Shown one piece after another: positions 8,553 to 18,417 of a DNA stretch of 64,000 nucleotides. The position numbers and the translations under genes were made by a program. Every line of letters begins with the position of its first letter. Position 1 is the stretch's first letter. This DNA is from JADKIH01 sp043747595 (GTDB taxonomy: Bacteria; Bacteroidota; Bacteroidia; AKYH767-A; 2013-40CM-41-45): contig JAYTOX010000054.1 of the NCBI GenBank assembly GCA_043747595.1, forward strand, positions 6,467 to 70,466, given 5' to 3'. The notes beneath the pieces are model-generated. The model worked only from the letters and a program-made list of their open reading frames with translations, was not told the origin of the DNA and searched no databases.

Positions 8553-10463
8553 ATGCTTTCTTTCTCAGAATTAGGAGTTGGCGAGAATGTTTTGAAAGCC
8601 ATAACAGAGTTAGGTTTCGTTGAACCGACTCCAATTCAGCAACAGGCCATCCCTCAATTGATGGCCGATGAGACAGATTTTATCGGACTTGCACAAACAG
8701 GTACCGGAAAGACAGCTGCGTTTGGCCTTCCCATTCTTGAACTCATTGACCAAAACAAAACGGTCACACAATCATTAATCTTAGCACCAACACGAGAACT
8801 GTGTGTGCAGATTACAAATGATCTTATTAAATACAGTAAATACAATCGTTCGGTAGCAGTAACTGCCGTTTACGGAGGTGCTAACATTGTACAACAGATT
8901 CGTCAGATCAAAAAAGGTAGTCAAATCGTGGTGGCAACACCCGGTCGATTACTCGATTTGATAAATCGCGGAGCAATCAATATGGATAAGATCCGTTATT
9001 TGATTCTCGACGAAGCCGATGAGATGTTGAACATGGGCTTCCAAGAAGACATCGATGAAATTCTGTCGCACCTTCCCGATGAGCGAAGAGTATGGTTGTT
9101 TTCAGCAACGATGCCACAAGAAGTTCGTACGATTGCAAGTAAGTACATGTCGAATCCTTTCGAACTTACGGTTGGTCGTAAAAATGAAGGCGCGGTAAAC
9201 TTAGAACATTACTACTACGTAATTCACGAACGTGATCGTTATTCAGCACTTAAAAGATTGCTTGATTCGGTACCGGAAGTATTTGGAATTATATTTTGCA
9301 GAACGAGAATCGATACACAACGTATTGCTGAGAATTTAGCAAAAGACGGTTACAATTCAGATGCATTGCATGGCGATTTAACACAAGCGCAACGCGATAA
9401 AGTAATGGCACGTTACCGTTCAAAAAACCTTGATGTGTTAGTGGCAACAGATGTTGCGGCAAGAGGAATTGATGTGAACGATATTACACACGTTATCCAT
9501 TACAATTTACCTGATGAACCGGAAAGTTACACGCACAGAAGCGGAAGAACAGCACGTGCAGGTAAATCGGGAGTATCGTGGGCATTGATCAACATTCGCG
9601 AAATGGACAAAATCCGTTTTATAGAAAAGAAGATCGGCACTAAAATTCATATAGGACGTATTCCTGATGCAGTAACAATTTGTGAGCAGCAGCTTATGAA
9701 TTTAATGCAAAAGATCGAGCATGTAAAAGTGAACGAAAAAGGAATTCAGAAATATCTTGAGCCGGTTTTAGAAAAGTTGAATGATCTTTCGAAAGAAGAA
9801 TTAATTAAACGTATAGTTAGTATTGAATTCAATCGATTCTTAGACGCCTATAGAGATGCGCCGGATTTAAATGTTGATGTAGCACATCAAGGCAAAGGTA
9901 GCAGTACAGGATATCGTAGTGCCGGACCACGTTTGTTTATCAATTTAGGTTCGATGGATGGTTTGAATGAAGGAGCAATGCGTGATTATGTTTCATCGAT
10001 ACTGGAAGTTGACAAAGCAATTGTTGGCCGTATAGATGTGAAAGGTGTTTATTCATTCATTGATTTACCGGAAGCAGTTTTGAATACCGCTATGGAAACA
10101 TTCCAAGGTGAGATTTATCAAGGCAGAAAAGTAAGAATAGAAGTTTCTTCAAACGAAACGCGTAAATCGAGTAGCGGTTTTGGCAATAAAGGAGGAAGAG
10201 GCGGAGATTATAAAGGCGGACGAGATCGTGGAACAAGAAGTTATTCAGGTTCAGGATCGGGTGACTTTAAAAGTGGCGGACGCAGTTCAGGTGGCTCAAG
10301 TAGTTCATCAGGTGGAGAAAGCAGAAGCAGAAGTTCGAGTGGAGATGGAAGAAGTAGAAGCTCAAGCAGTGAAAACGGCAGCCGACGCGGATGGAGTGAA
10401 AATAAACCTGCAGCAGGCGGTGACAGTCGTCGTCCGGATACAGGAAAAAAGAAGAAGTGGTAA
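8553..10463 (+). CDS. DEAD-box RNA helicase with DbpA-type RNA-binding domain
   Basis: The protein has 636 residues from ATG 8553. The helicase core occupies about residues 1-360: Q motif FVEPTPIQQQAIP, Walker A AQTGTGKTAAF, DEAD in LDEADEMLNMGF, motif III FSATMP and motif VI HRSGRTARAG. A DbpA-like RNA-binding domain (RLFINLGSMDGLNEGAM to QGRKVRIEV) occupies about 455-535. The last 95 residues are a low-complexity Gly/Ser/Arg tail, typical of Bacteroidota CsdA/DeaD-like helicases. It probably acts in ribosome assembly or cold-stress RNA unwinding. Monocistronic. Confidence 0.95.
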   Translation: MLSFSELGVGENVLKAITELGFVEPTPIQQQAIPQLMADETDFIGLAQTGTGKTAAFGLPILELIDQNKTVTQSLILAPTRELCVQITNDLIKYSKYNRSVAVTAVYGGANIVQQIRQIKKGSQIVVATPGRLLDLINRGAINMDKIRYLILDEADEMLNMGFQEDIDEILSHLPDERRVWLFSATMPQEVRTIASKYMSNPFELTVGRKNEGAVNLEHYYYVIHERDRYSALKRLLDSVPEVFGIIFCRTRIDTQRIAENLAKDGYNSDALHGDLTQAQRDKVMARYRSKNLDVLVATDVAARGIDVNDITHVIHYNLPDEPESYTHRSGRTARAGKSGVSWALINIREMDKIRFIEKKIGTKIHIGRIPDAVTICEQQLMNLMQKIEHVKVNEKGIQKYLEPVLEKLNDLSKEELIKRIVSIEFNRFLDAYRDAPDLNVDVAHQGKGSSTGYRSAGPRLFINLGSMDGLNEGAMRDYVSSILEVDKAIVGRIDVKGVYSFIDLPEAVLNTAMETFQGEIYQGRKVRIEVSSNETRKSSSGFGNKGGRGGDYKGGRDRGTRSYSGSGSGDFKSGGRSSGGSSSSSGGESRSRSSSGDGRSRSSSSENGSRRGWSENKPAAGGDSRRPDTGKKKKW

Positions 10464-10564
10464 TTCAGTTCTTAACTAGTTAATGTGGAAATTTAACGTT
10501 TTGAAACATCTTTTCATTGCGTTAAATTTCGTACATTACATCCAACTAAATTTCAAATAAATTA

Positions 10565-11629
10565 ATGGCTACCATCAAATTTAATGGAAATGCGTCTGGA
10601 TTTTATTCAGACCTAAAAAATAGAGTTGATGCATATTTTGCAGAGAAGAAAATCGATCCCCATGGAAACGGAAAGATTTATTTCAAGACTGCATTTTATA
10701 TGCTTTCCTTTTTGGCAACCTATATCACCTTAGTATTCTTTACTCCTTCTCCTTTTATCGCTATTTTGCTTTGTATCTTTTTCGGATTTTTCACAGCCGG
10801 AATTGGATTCAATGTAATGCACGATGGGGGTCATGGGAGTTATTCGCCGAATAAAACGGTGAATAAAATGGCTGCACTTACGTTAAACATGTTGGGTGGA
10901 AGTTCTTTTTTATGGAACATCAAGCACAACATGATTCATCACACTTATACGAATATAGATGGGCATGATGATGATATAGCTGCAGAACCATTACTACGTC
11001 TTTGCGATTCACAAAAGAAATATTTCTATCACCGATTCCAGTTTATCTACTGGTTTATCGTTTACGGATTTACTTATGCGTTGTGGATCTTTATGCTTGA
11101 CATCGCAAAATTTTTTACTCGTACGATATCATCTAAAACGGGAATTAAATTTGATTTAAAAACAACACTTGGATTTTGGATTACTAAAATAATCTACATA
11201 GGGTTGTTCGTACTGCTTCCAATCAAAATGGTAGGCGTTGCTGATTTCTTAATTGGATACAGTATCTTTTTATTTACAACAGGACTTTACATCAGTGTAA
11301 TATTCCAGTTAGCACATTCAGTAGAAGGAGCGCAATTTGTTGACCCAACGAATCAGCCGGTATTGGAAAATGATTGGGCGGTACACCAAGTATTGACTAC
11401 TTCAAATTTCGGTTCAACAAGCAAAGTACTTTCATTTTTAACAGGAGGATTAAACCAACAAGTAGAGCATCATTTGTTTCCAAAGATCTCCCATATTCAT
11501 TACCCGAAATTAAGTGCTATTGTAAAAGAGACTTGCTCAGAGCATGGACTTGTTTACTTAGAACAACCAACAATTTGGCATGCCGTTGCTTCTCATGTTA
11601 GACATCTTTATCGTTTAGGAAGAAGTTAA
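10565..11629 (+). CDS. Membrane fatty acid desaturase
   Basis: The protein has 354 residues with four or more membrane segments. The three histidine boxes that hold the di-iron centre are visible: HDGGH near residue 88, HNMIHH near 121 and QQVEHH near 300. The QxxHH form of the third box, followed by LFPKISHIHYPKL, points to the acyl-CoA or acyl-lipid front-end type rather than the delta-9 type. It introduces double bonds into membrane fatty acids using O2. The regiospecificity cannot be read from the sequence. Monocistronic, closed by a terminator. Confidence 0.92.
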   Translation: MATIKFNGNASGFYSDLKNRVDAYFAEKKIDPHGNGKIYFKTAFYMLSFLATYITLVFFTPSPFIAILLCIFFGFFTAGIGFNVMHDGGHGSYSPNKTVNKMAALTLNMLGGSSFLWNIKHNMIHHTYTNIDGHDDDIAAEPLLRLCDSQKKYFYHRFQFIYWFIVYGFTYALWIFMLDIAKFFTRTISSKTGIKFDLKTTLGFWITKIIYIGLFVLLPIKMVGVADFLIGYSIFLFTTGLYISVIFQLAHSVEGAQFVDPTNQPVLENDWAVHQVLTTSNFGSTSKVLSFLTGGLNQQVEHHLFPKISHIHYPKLSAIVKETCSEHGLVYLEQPTIWHAVASHVRHLYRLGRS

Positions 11630-11644
11630 ACAAAAATAAAAATT

Positions 11645-11677
11645 GAAAAAAGCAGTCCTGATGGGCTGCTTTTTTTT
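11645..11677 (+). terminator. Rho-independent terminator after the desaturase
   Basis: AAAAAAGCAG (11645-11654) pairs with CTGCTTTTTT (from 11665), with an inner CC/GG step and a T tail to 11677. Confidence 0.85.
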
Positions 11678-11925
11678 TGAACACCACTTTTTTAATTAAA
11701 CCATCTGCCAGAAAACCATTTTTAGGCATGCCGAATATTTGTAAAAAATTGTAATGAAATTCAATTTTGAGCATAAATCGGAAGTATTGAAAGAACTTAA
11801 GCGATTAGTTGGGATAAAAAACATCGCTTTTTGGCAAAAAAACATCTACCCATGATTCAATAATGGATACCCCACAAAAAACAGAAACTGTAAGAAAAAT
11901 ATACTTTTTTTCGAGATACATACAA

Positions 11926-11984
11926 ATAAACAGGGGGTGTTCATAAAAAAACATACTTTTTCCTTGACATACCCCCTATTTATA
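11926..11984. promoter_or_regulatory. 13-bp dyad at the glutamine synthetase promoter
   Basis: ATAAACAGGGGGT (11926-11938) and ACCCCCTATTTAT (11972-11984) are inverted repeats with one mismatch, 33 bp apart. The right arm starts directly after the TTG -33 element and fills the spacer to the -7 box, as an operator would. No protein is known to bind it; regulation by nitrogen status is an inference from the downstream gene. Confidence 0.55.
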
Positions 11985-11996
11985 TGATACATTTGG
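11965..11996 (+). promoter_or_regulatory. Promoter of glutamine synthetase III
   Basis: TTG at 11965-11967 (within TTGACA) and TACATTTG at 11989-11996, spaced 21 bp, fit the Bacteroidota -33/-7 pattern. The start codon is 40 bp downstream of the -7 box. Confidence 0.65.
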
Positions 11997-12036
11997 CAAA
12001 TATTTAAAAATCATTTCAACTTAATAATTTACCAAA

Positions 12037-14226
12037 ATGTCTACCATTCGATTTCGAGCATTGGAGAATTCATTAAACCGTCAGCCGGTAAAAGTTACTC
12101 CGCCATCAAGCAAGATCTCCGATTATTACGGGGTCAATGTTTTTAACAAAGAAGCCATGCATAAATTTTTACAGCGTGATGCTTACAAAGCAGTGATGGC
12201 AGCAATTGATCATGGCGAGCAGATAGATCGGAAAATGGCAGATCAAGTTGCGCTTGGAATGAAAGAGTGGGCGAATAGTAAAGGAGCTACCTCTTACACA
12301 CATTGGTTTCAGCCGTTAACAGGACTTACAGCAGAAAAGCACGATTCGTTTTTCGAATTAATCGATGGAAAAGCAATAGAGCATTTTTCCGGAAATGCTT
12401 TAGCTCAACAAGAACCCGATGCATCAAGCTTTCCGAGTGGAGGAATTAGAAATACATTTGAAGCAAGAGGCTACACAGCTTGGGACCCAAGTTCACCGGC
12501 ATTTATAATGGAAAGCACGAGCGGAAAAACGCTATGTATTCCAACCATCTTTGTATCGTATACAGGGGAAACCTTAGACTATAAAGCACCATTACTAAAA
12601 GCACTTCATGCATTGGATAAAGCTGCGGTAGAGGTGAGTCAGTTCTTTGATAAAGACGTTACCAAAGTTTTCGCAACATTGGGTGTAGAGCAAGAATATT
12701 TCTTAGTAGATTCCAGTTTGTTGAATTCACGTCCCGACTTACTTATTACAGGCAGAACACTTTTTGGACATTCACCGGCGAAAGGTCAGCAGTTAGAAGA
12801 CCATTACTTCGGCTCTATTCCTGAAAGAGTGTATGCCTTTATGGTAGACTTCGAAACAGAAGCGTATAAATTAGGTATTCCATTAAAAACGCGTCACAAC
12901 GAAGTTGCGCCAAGTCAGTTTGAGTGTGCTCCTGTATTTGAAGAAATAAATTTAGCAGTAGATCATAATGCGTTGCTAATGGATTTGATGGATAAAGTAG
13001 CTCGTCGTCATCACTTCAAAGTATTGCTGCATGAAAAACCATATGCAGGAATTAATGGAAGCGGAAAACATAACAACTGGAGCTTGAGTACGAACACGGG
13101 AAAGAATTTGCTTTCGCCCGGCACTACTCCCAAGAGCAACTTAATGTTCCTTACCTTCTTCGTGAATACAATTATGGCTGTGTACAAGCACGCGGACTTA
13201 TTGAGAGCAAGTATTTCTTCGGCTAGCAACGATCACCGTTTAGGAGCAAACGAAGCACCGCCGGCGATAATGTCAATCTTCCTTGGTGGTCAATTATCGC
13301 GAGTGCTCGATGAAATTGTTCAAATGGTAAACGAGAAAAAAATGTCGGCCGATGAGAAGACAGCTTTAAAATTAAACATTGGGAAAATACCGGAGATTTT
13401 GCTCGATAATACCGATCGAAACAGAACATCGCCATTTGCATTTACAGGAAATAAATTTGAGTTTAGAGCTGTAGGATCATCTGCGAATTGTTCGAACCCA
13501 ATGATGGTACTGAATACGATCGTGGCCAATCAGTTAGGAGAATTTAAAAAAGAAGTTGACTTGTTGATTGAAAAAGGAACAAAAAAAGACGAGGCGATTT
13601 TAAAAATACTGAGACAGTACATTGTTGAATCGAAAAACATTCGCTTTGAAGGAAATGGTTACGGCGATGAGTGGGTGAAAGAGGCAGCAAAGCGAGGCTT
13701 ATCGAATATCCAAACCACTCCGTTAGCATTGGATGCGTATGTATCTAAGTCGTCGTTGAACCTATTTGAGTCATTGAATATTTTCAGTCACAGAGAAGTA
13801 GAAGCACGTCATGAGATCATGCTAGAAACGTATATTAAAAAGATACAAATTGAATCTAGAATTATGGGCGATTTGGCAATTAACCATATTATTCCATGTG
13901 CAATTCGCTACCAAACTCAACTTGCAACAAACGTTGAGTCGCTCATCAACATTAAAGCAGGGACAGAAACAACCAAAACTCAAATGTTGATGATTACAGA
14001 GATCAGCTCACACATTAGCAATATAAACGCAAAAGTGGAAAAGATGATTGATGCTCGAAAGAAAGCGAACAAAATGAATGACATTCGCGACAAGGCAATT
14101 TCTTATTGTGATGAAGTAAAACCATTTTTCGAATCAATAAGGGACCATGTAGACGCATTAGAAATGTTGGTCGACGACGAAATGTGGCCATTGGCGAAAT
14201 ACAGAGAATTAGTTACCATTCGCTAA
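12037..14226 (+). CDS. glnN: Type III glutamine synthetase
   Basis: Makes glutamine from glutamate, ammonia and ATP. The 729 residues are the GSIII size, against about 470 for GSI. Signatures: FQPLTGLTAEKHDSF near residue 90, FPSGGIRNTFEARGYTAWD near 131-149, GVEQEYFLVD near 221, RHNEVAPSQFE near 289, GINGSGKHNNWSLSTNTG near 341-358, and NRTSPFAFTGNKFEFRAVGS near 458-477. The C-terminal 180 residues are largely helical, as in the family. It stands alone between a terminator and a 13-bp promoter dyad, suggesting its own nitrogen-linked control. Confidence 0.96.
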   Translation: MSTIRFRALENSLNRQPVKVTPPSSKISDYYGVNVFNKEAMHKFLQRDAYKAVMAAIDHGEQIDRKMADQVALGMKEWANSKGATSYTHWFQPLTGLTAEKHDSFFELIDGKAIEHFSGNALAQQEPDASSFPSGGIRNTFEARGYTAWDPSSPAFIMESTSGKTLCIPTIFVSYTGETLDYKAPLLKALHALDKAAVEVSQFFDKDVTKVFATLGVEQEYFLVDSSLLNSRPDLLITGRTLFGHSPAKGQQLEDHYFGSIPERVYAFMVDFETEAYKLGIPLKTRHNEVAPSQFECAPVFEEINLAVDHNALLMDLMDKVARRHHFKVLLHEKPYAGINGSGKHNNWSLSTNTGKNLLSPGTTPKSNLMFLTFFVNTIMAVYKHADLLRASISSASNDHRLGANEAPPAIMSIFLGGQLSRVLDEIVQMVNEKKMSADEKTALKLNIGKIPEILLDNTDRNRTSPFAFTGNKFEFRAVGSSANCSNPMMVLNTIVANQLGEFKKEVDLLIEKGTKKDEAILKILRQYIVESKNIRFEGNGYGDEWVKEAAKRGLSNIQTTPLALDAYVSKSSLNLFESLNIFSHREVEARHEIMLETYIKKIQIESRIMGDLAINHIIPCAIRYQTQLATNVESLINIKAGTETTKTQMLMITEISSHISNINAKVEKMIDARKKANKMNDIRDKAISYCDEVKPFFESIRDHVDALEMLVDDEMWPLAKYRELVTIR

Positions 14227-14244
14227 CATAGAATAAAGCAAAAG

Positions 14245-14270
14245 AAGGAGATCAGTTGGTCTCCTTTTTT
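14245..14270 (+). terminator. Rho-independent terminator after glnN
   Basis: AAGGAGA (14245-14251) pairs with TCTCCTT (14260-14266), followed by T's. Confidence 0.75.
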
Positions 14271-14459
14271 CATTTAGTCCCTTTAGGATTTAAAAGATTT
14301 ATTTATGACTTTTCACAACAGAATTCGTCTACTTTCGTACGAGATTAGCAGTTACAGGAGTCTTTAAAGACTCAAATCATAGAATCCGGCTAAATATCTG
14401 TTAGCCAATGAAAATAAATCACCTTAATTGGTAATAATTTCTTTCAAAGTAGTGCCGAA

Positions 14460-14467
14460 TACTTTTG
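14460..14467 (+). promoter_or_regulatory. -7 box before the OmpA-family gene
   Basis: TACTTTTG matches TAnnTTTG, 68 bp before the start codon. No clear -33 TTG. Confidence 0.5.
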
Positions 14468-14535
14468 TAATCATTAAAATTCTTATTTTATTTGCATAAG
14501 AGTGTTCTCTTAGCTCTCATCCAATCTAACCAAAA

Positions 14536-17001
14536 ATGAAAATGAACTTTCGTTTGCTTTTAACTGCATGTTTATTATTTGCAGCTTCATTAACTTTTGC
14601 TCAACGAGGCCCGACATATCAAGCCGATCTTGCATTCGACAAAGGCGATTATTACGATGCCGCTTCACTTTACAAGAAAGCTTTTACCAAAGAAAAAAAT
14701 AAAGTTAAAAGAGCGGAGATCATTTATAAGGTAGCTGAATCCTATCGATTGACGAATGATTACAAGAATCAGGAAGTTTGGTATGCTAAATCGATCAAGG
14801 CCGGCTACAAAAACGCAGATGCTATTCTTCATTATGCTGATGCATTAAAAATGAATGGCAAATACGATGAAGCAATTGTCCAATACACTGCTTTTCAAAA
14901 AGACGCTTCAGGTGATCCTCGAGGAGATCTAGGCATCCAATCTAGTCAACAAGCACAAAAGTGGAAAGATAAACCAACACGTTGTCGCGTAACAAATGTA
15001 GCTCCTATCAATACAAAATATTCTGACTTTGGTGCTTCGTTTTCTCACAAAGATCATCGTCATTTAATATTTACATCTGCTCGTCAGGAGTCGATAGGAA
15101 AAAATAATGATGGCGGTACAGGAGAAAAATTTCAAGATCTTTATGAATCGATAGTCGACAAAAAAGGAAAATGGAGTAGTCCAAAACCATTATTAGAACC
15201 AATCAATTCAGGATCGAATGATGGAAGCGCTACAATGGATTCAAAAGGTATCGATATGTTTTTTACTCGTTGCGATGCAGAGAAAAATAAAAACGGAAGT
15301 TGTTTGATTTATTATACAAAACGAAAAGGAGCTACATGGGACGAGCCCAAATTAATTCCTCTTTCAAGCGACAGTTTTACAGTAGGTCAACCATCACTTT
15401 CAGCAGATGAGCAGACACTTTATTTTGTTTCAAATATGTCAGGCGGTCAAGGTGGAAAAGATATTTGGCTTACCAAATTCGACAAGAAATCGAAGTCGTG
15501 GGGAACACCGGTGAATGCGGGCGATAAAATCAACACAGAGTTTGATGAAATGTTTCCTTACATAGCCGCAGACAATACACTTTATTTTTCTTCCAAAGGA
15601 CACGTCGGTATGGGAGGATTGGATATTTTTTCTGCCAAACAAACGAATGGAATTTTCGATGAGCCGGTAAATCTGAAATATCCGATCAATACTTCATACG
15701 ACGATTTTGCTTATATCGTAGACGATTTAACAGGAGACAAAGGTTATTTAAGCTCCGATCGTGATGGAGGAAAAGGTAGCGATGATATTTATTCATGGAG
15801 CTTACCACCGCTCCTCTTTACTGTTTCAGGAAAAGTTTTTGATGCCGATACAAAAGGAAATGTGGAAGGTGCTACTATTGAATTATTCGGAAGTGATGGG
15901 AGTTCAATTCCTATTAAGACAGACAAAACAGGAGCGTATAAATTCGACTTAAAGCCGGAAACATCCTATCGTTTATCGGCAACGATGCCGAATTATTTGA
16001 ATAAATATATTGAAGTATCGACGGTTGGAATTGAGCAATCGAAAGATTTCATTGGAGATTTCGACTTTGCACTTCGATCTACTTTACGTGCAATTGAATT
16101 GCCGGAAGTGTATTATGATCTTGCTAAATGGGACTTACGACCAGAATCAAAAAAGGCATTGGATGGATTAGTAGAAACATTAAAAGAGAATCCGACGATT
16201 GTAGTAGAGATCGGTTCGCATACCGATTCACGACCGATACCAATGACGAACGACACACTTTCAAAAAGAAGAGCTGAGTCTGTAGTAAAATATTTAGTTC
16301 AACATGGAATTGAGAATGACCGATTAAGTTTTAGAGGTTATGGTGCAACCACACCACGCTCACTCGATAAAGACCAAGGAAGTTTTAAATCTGGCGATGT
16401 TTTAAATGAAGCATTCATCAATAACCTATCTTCTACTAAATTAAAAGAAGAAGCACATCAGATGAATCGCCGTACAGAGTTTAAAGTATTGCGAACAAAT
16501 TATGTGAAAGGACAATCGGCTACAGACGATATTGATTTGCAAGCACCAACGAAAACAATTGCCGATACATCAACAATGAAACCGGTAGAAGATATTAATG
16601 TTGCGAAGCAAGTAGATGTGAAAGATGCGGCAACAGGTGAAGTAGTAACACCAAATCAACCAATGCCTGCAATGCCTACAGGTCCCGGTGAATTATATGT
16701 TGCTAAGAAAAATGATACTTACAATACCATTGCAAAAACATATAGTATCACAGTGAAAGATTTGAAGACTTTAAATGGTCTGAAAGGTGAACAAATATTT
16801 GATGGAATGGAATTGAAAGTAACTGTAGGAGGTGACTATACAGAGTACGACAAAAAATTTCACACATTAGAAAAAGGAGAAGATAGCTATAGTGCTGTAG
16901 CTAAAAAGTTAAGCATGAAAGCAGCCGATCTGAAGAAATTGAATAAAGGGGTTGATGATAATACCTTCCGTCCCGGAAAGAAAATAAGGATAATGCAATA
17001 A
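14536..17001 (+). CDS. PorE-like TPR/propeller/OmpA protein with LysM repeats
   Basis: The protein has 821 residues: signal peptide (cleavage near TFA-Q, residue 22), TPR-like helices (about 25-150), a WD40/PD40 beta-propeller (about 155-425) with repeats such as SLSADEQTLYFVSNM and YFSSKGHVGMGGLDIF, a carboxypeptidase-regulatory-like fold (about 430-515), and an OmpA peptidoglycan-binding domain (about 530-660) with GSHTDSRP and RAESVVKYL. The order TPR-propeller-CRD-OmpA is that of PorE, a periplasmic T9SS component. Two LysM-like modules (about 720-765 and 775-820) are added here. The Porphyromonas protein is a lipoprotein; this one has a plain signal peptide. A T9SS or envelope-anchoring role is inferred. 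Confidence 0.82.
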   Translation: MKMNFRLLLTACLLFAASLTFAQRGPTYQADLAFDKGDYYDAASLYKKAFTKEKNKVKRAEIIYKVAESYRLTNDYKNQEVWYAKSIKAGYKNADAILHYADALKMNGKYDEAIVQYTAFQKDASGDPRGDLGIQSSQQAQKWKDKPTRCRVTNVAPINTKYSDFGASFSHKDHRHLIFTSARQESIGKNNDGGTGEKFQDLYESIVDKKGKWSSPKPLLEPINSGSNDGSATMDSKGIDMFFTRCDAEKNKNGSCLIYYTKRKGATWDEPKLIPLSSDSFTVGQPSLSADEQTLYFVSNMSGGQGGKDIWLTKFDKKSKSWGTPVNAGDKINTEFDEMFPYIAADNTLYFSSKGHVGMGGLDIFSAKQTNGIFDEPVNLKYPINTSYDDFAYIVDDLTGDKGYLSSDRDGGKGSDDIYSWSLPPLLFTVSGKVFDADTKGNVEGATIELFGSDGSSIPIKTDKTGAYKFDLKPETSYRLSATMPNYLNKYIEVSTVGIEQSKDFIGDFDFALRSTLRAIELPEVYYDLAKWDLRPESKKALDGLVETLKENPTIVVEIGSHTDSRPIPMTNDTLSKRRAESVVKYLVQHGIENDRLSFRGYGATTPRSLDKDQGSFKSGDVLNEAFINNLSSTKLKEEAHQMNRRTEFKVLRTNYVKGQSATDDIDLQAPTKTIADTSTMKPVEDINVAKQVDVKDAATGEVVTPNQPMPAMPTGPGELYVAKKNDTYNTIAKTYSITVKDLKTLNGLKGEQIFDGMELKVTVGGDYTEYDKKFHTLEKGEDSYSAVAKKLSMKAADLKKLNKGVDDNTFRPGKKIRIMQ

Positions 17002-17004
17002 CAC

Positions 17005-17043
17005 AAAAAGAAAGGCTGTCTGTAAAGGCAGCCTTTCTTTTTT
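17005..17043 (+). terminator. Rho-independent terminator, 14-bp stem
   Basis: AAAAAGAAAGGCTG (17005-17018) pairs with CAGCCTTTCTTTTT (17029-17042). Confidence 0.9.
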
Positions 17044-17150
17044 CATCTAAATCAAGAACAATATTCGCTTTCTTTAAATTTCACCAATTTCACTCTAAAT
17101 TCGGCTATCACAGAATGGTTCAAAATGCCTTAAAATAGCTTCGTATTTTG

Positions 17151-17158
17151 TACTTTTG
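17151..17158 (+). promoter_or_regulatory. -7 box before purM
   Basis: TACTTTTG matches TAnnTTTG, 20 bp before the purM start. Confidence 0.6.
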
Positions 17159-17178
17159 CGAACGAGCCAACAATCACC

Positions 17179-18381
17179 ATGAATACTTCAGAGAATTATG
17201 CAAAAAGAGGAGTTTCTTCTTCGAAAGAAGATGTTCATGCAGCTATAAAGAATTTGGATAAAGGGTTGTTTGAAGATACCTTCTGTAAAGTAGTTCCTGA
17301 TTATTTAACGGGAGACCAAGATCATTGTGTGGTGATGCATGCAGATGGAGCAGGCACTAAATCATCGTTGGCTTATGCATATTGGAAAACAACAGGCGAC
17401 TTATCAGTTTGGAAAGGCATTGCGCAAGATGCAGTAATAATGAATGTAGATGATTTGATTTGTGTAGGAGCAGTAGACAACATATTATTATCATCAACCA
17501 TTGGTCGAAATAAAAATCTAATTCCCGTCGAAGTGATTAAAGCGATCATAGAAGGAACCGAAGAAATACTTGAGACACTCAGAAGTAATGGGATCAACAT
17601 ACATTCAACAGGAGGAGAAACAGCCGACGTAGGTGATTTAGTAAGAACAGTGATTGTAGACTCTACAGTGGTTTGCAGAATGGAACGTTCGAAAATAATT
17701 CGTACCAATAAAATAAAAGCAGGCGATGTTATTATCGGACTTTCGTCTTTCGGGAAAGCGACGTATGAGCAAGAGTACAACGGAGGAATGGGAAGTAATG
17801 GGTTAACATCAGCTCGTCATGATGTATTTTCTAAAGAGCTTGCACTTCAATTTCCGGAAACGTTTGATCATTTGATAGATGATGCATTGGTGTATTCCGG
17901 AAGTAAAAAACTTACAGACAAAGTAGCAATTACTTATCTAGATGAATTTCGAAGTCTACAACAGGAAAATATAGATGCAGGAAAATTAGTCCTATCCCCT
18001 ACTCGAACATACGCACCAATCATTAAAAACATACTCGATGAATTAGTAGGAGATATTCATGCTATAATACATTGCAGTGGCGGTGGGCAAACAAAAATAA
18101 ATCACTTTAACAAAAATTTATTGATAGTTAAAGACAACTTGTTTGAAGTTCCTGTATTGTTCAAGATGATTAAAGAAGAAAGTAACACAGATTGGTCTGA
18201 AATGTATCGTGTTTTTAATATGGGACATCGGATGGAAATTTATTGTGAAGAAAAGTTTGCATCAAAAATTATTAAAATAAGTCAGTCGTTTAATGTTGAT
18301 GCGAAGATTATAGGAAAGTGTGAATCATCGAAGAAACCGGGATTAAAAATAATCACCGATCGCGGTGAGTTCAATTACTAA
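17179..18381 (+). CDS. purM: Phosphoribosylformylglycinamidine cyclo-ligase
   Basis: Closes FGAM to AIR with ATP in purine synthesis. The 400 residues fit the longer Bacteroidota form. Signatures: YAKRGVSSSKEDVHAAIKN near the start, HADGAGTKSSLAYAYWKTTG near residues 54-73, MNVDDLICVGA near 88-98, HSTGGETADVGD near 141-152, and IGLSSFGKATYEQEYNGGMG near 181-200. Probably the first gene of a run with prfA (36-bp gap) and the fused E1 (44-bp gap). Confidence 0.95.
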   Translation: MNTSENYAKRGVSSSKEDVHAAIKNLDKGLFEDTFCKVVPDYLTGDQDHCVVMHADGAGTKSSLAYAYWKTTGDLSVWKGIAQDAVIMNVDDLICVGAVDNILLSSTIGRNKNLIPVEVIKAIIEGTEEILETLRSNGINIHSTGGETADVGDLVRTVIVDSTVVCRMERSKIIRTNKIKAGDVIIGLSSFGKATYEQEYNGGMGSNGLTSARHDVFSKELALQFPETFDHLIDDALVYSGSKKLTDKVAITYLDEFRSLQQENIDAGKLVLSPTRTYAPIIKNILDELVGDIHAIIHCSGGGQTKINHFNKNLLIVKDNLFEVPVLFKMIKEESNTDWSEMYRVFNMGHRMEIYCEEKFASKIIKISQSFNVDAKIIGKCESSKKPGLKIITDRGEFNY

Positions 18382-18417
18382 TTTTATCATTGGTCAATCG
18401 ACCACAAGAATATTAAA

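Noticed and set aside
10180..10479. 99-codon Glu/Val/Ala-rich frame
   Set aside because: Shadow of the Gly/Ser/Arg repeat tail of the helicase gene.
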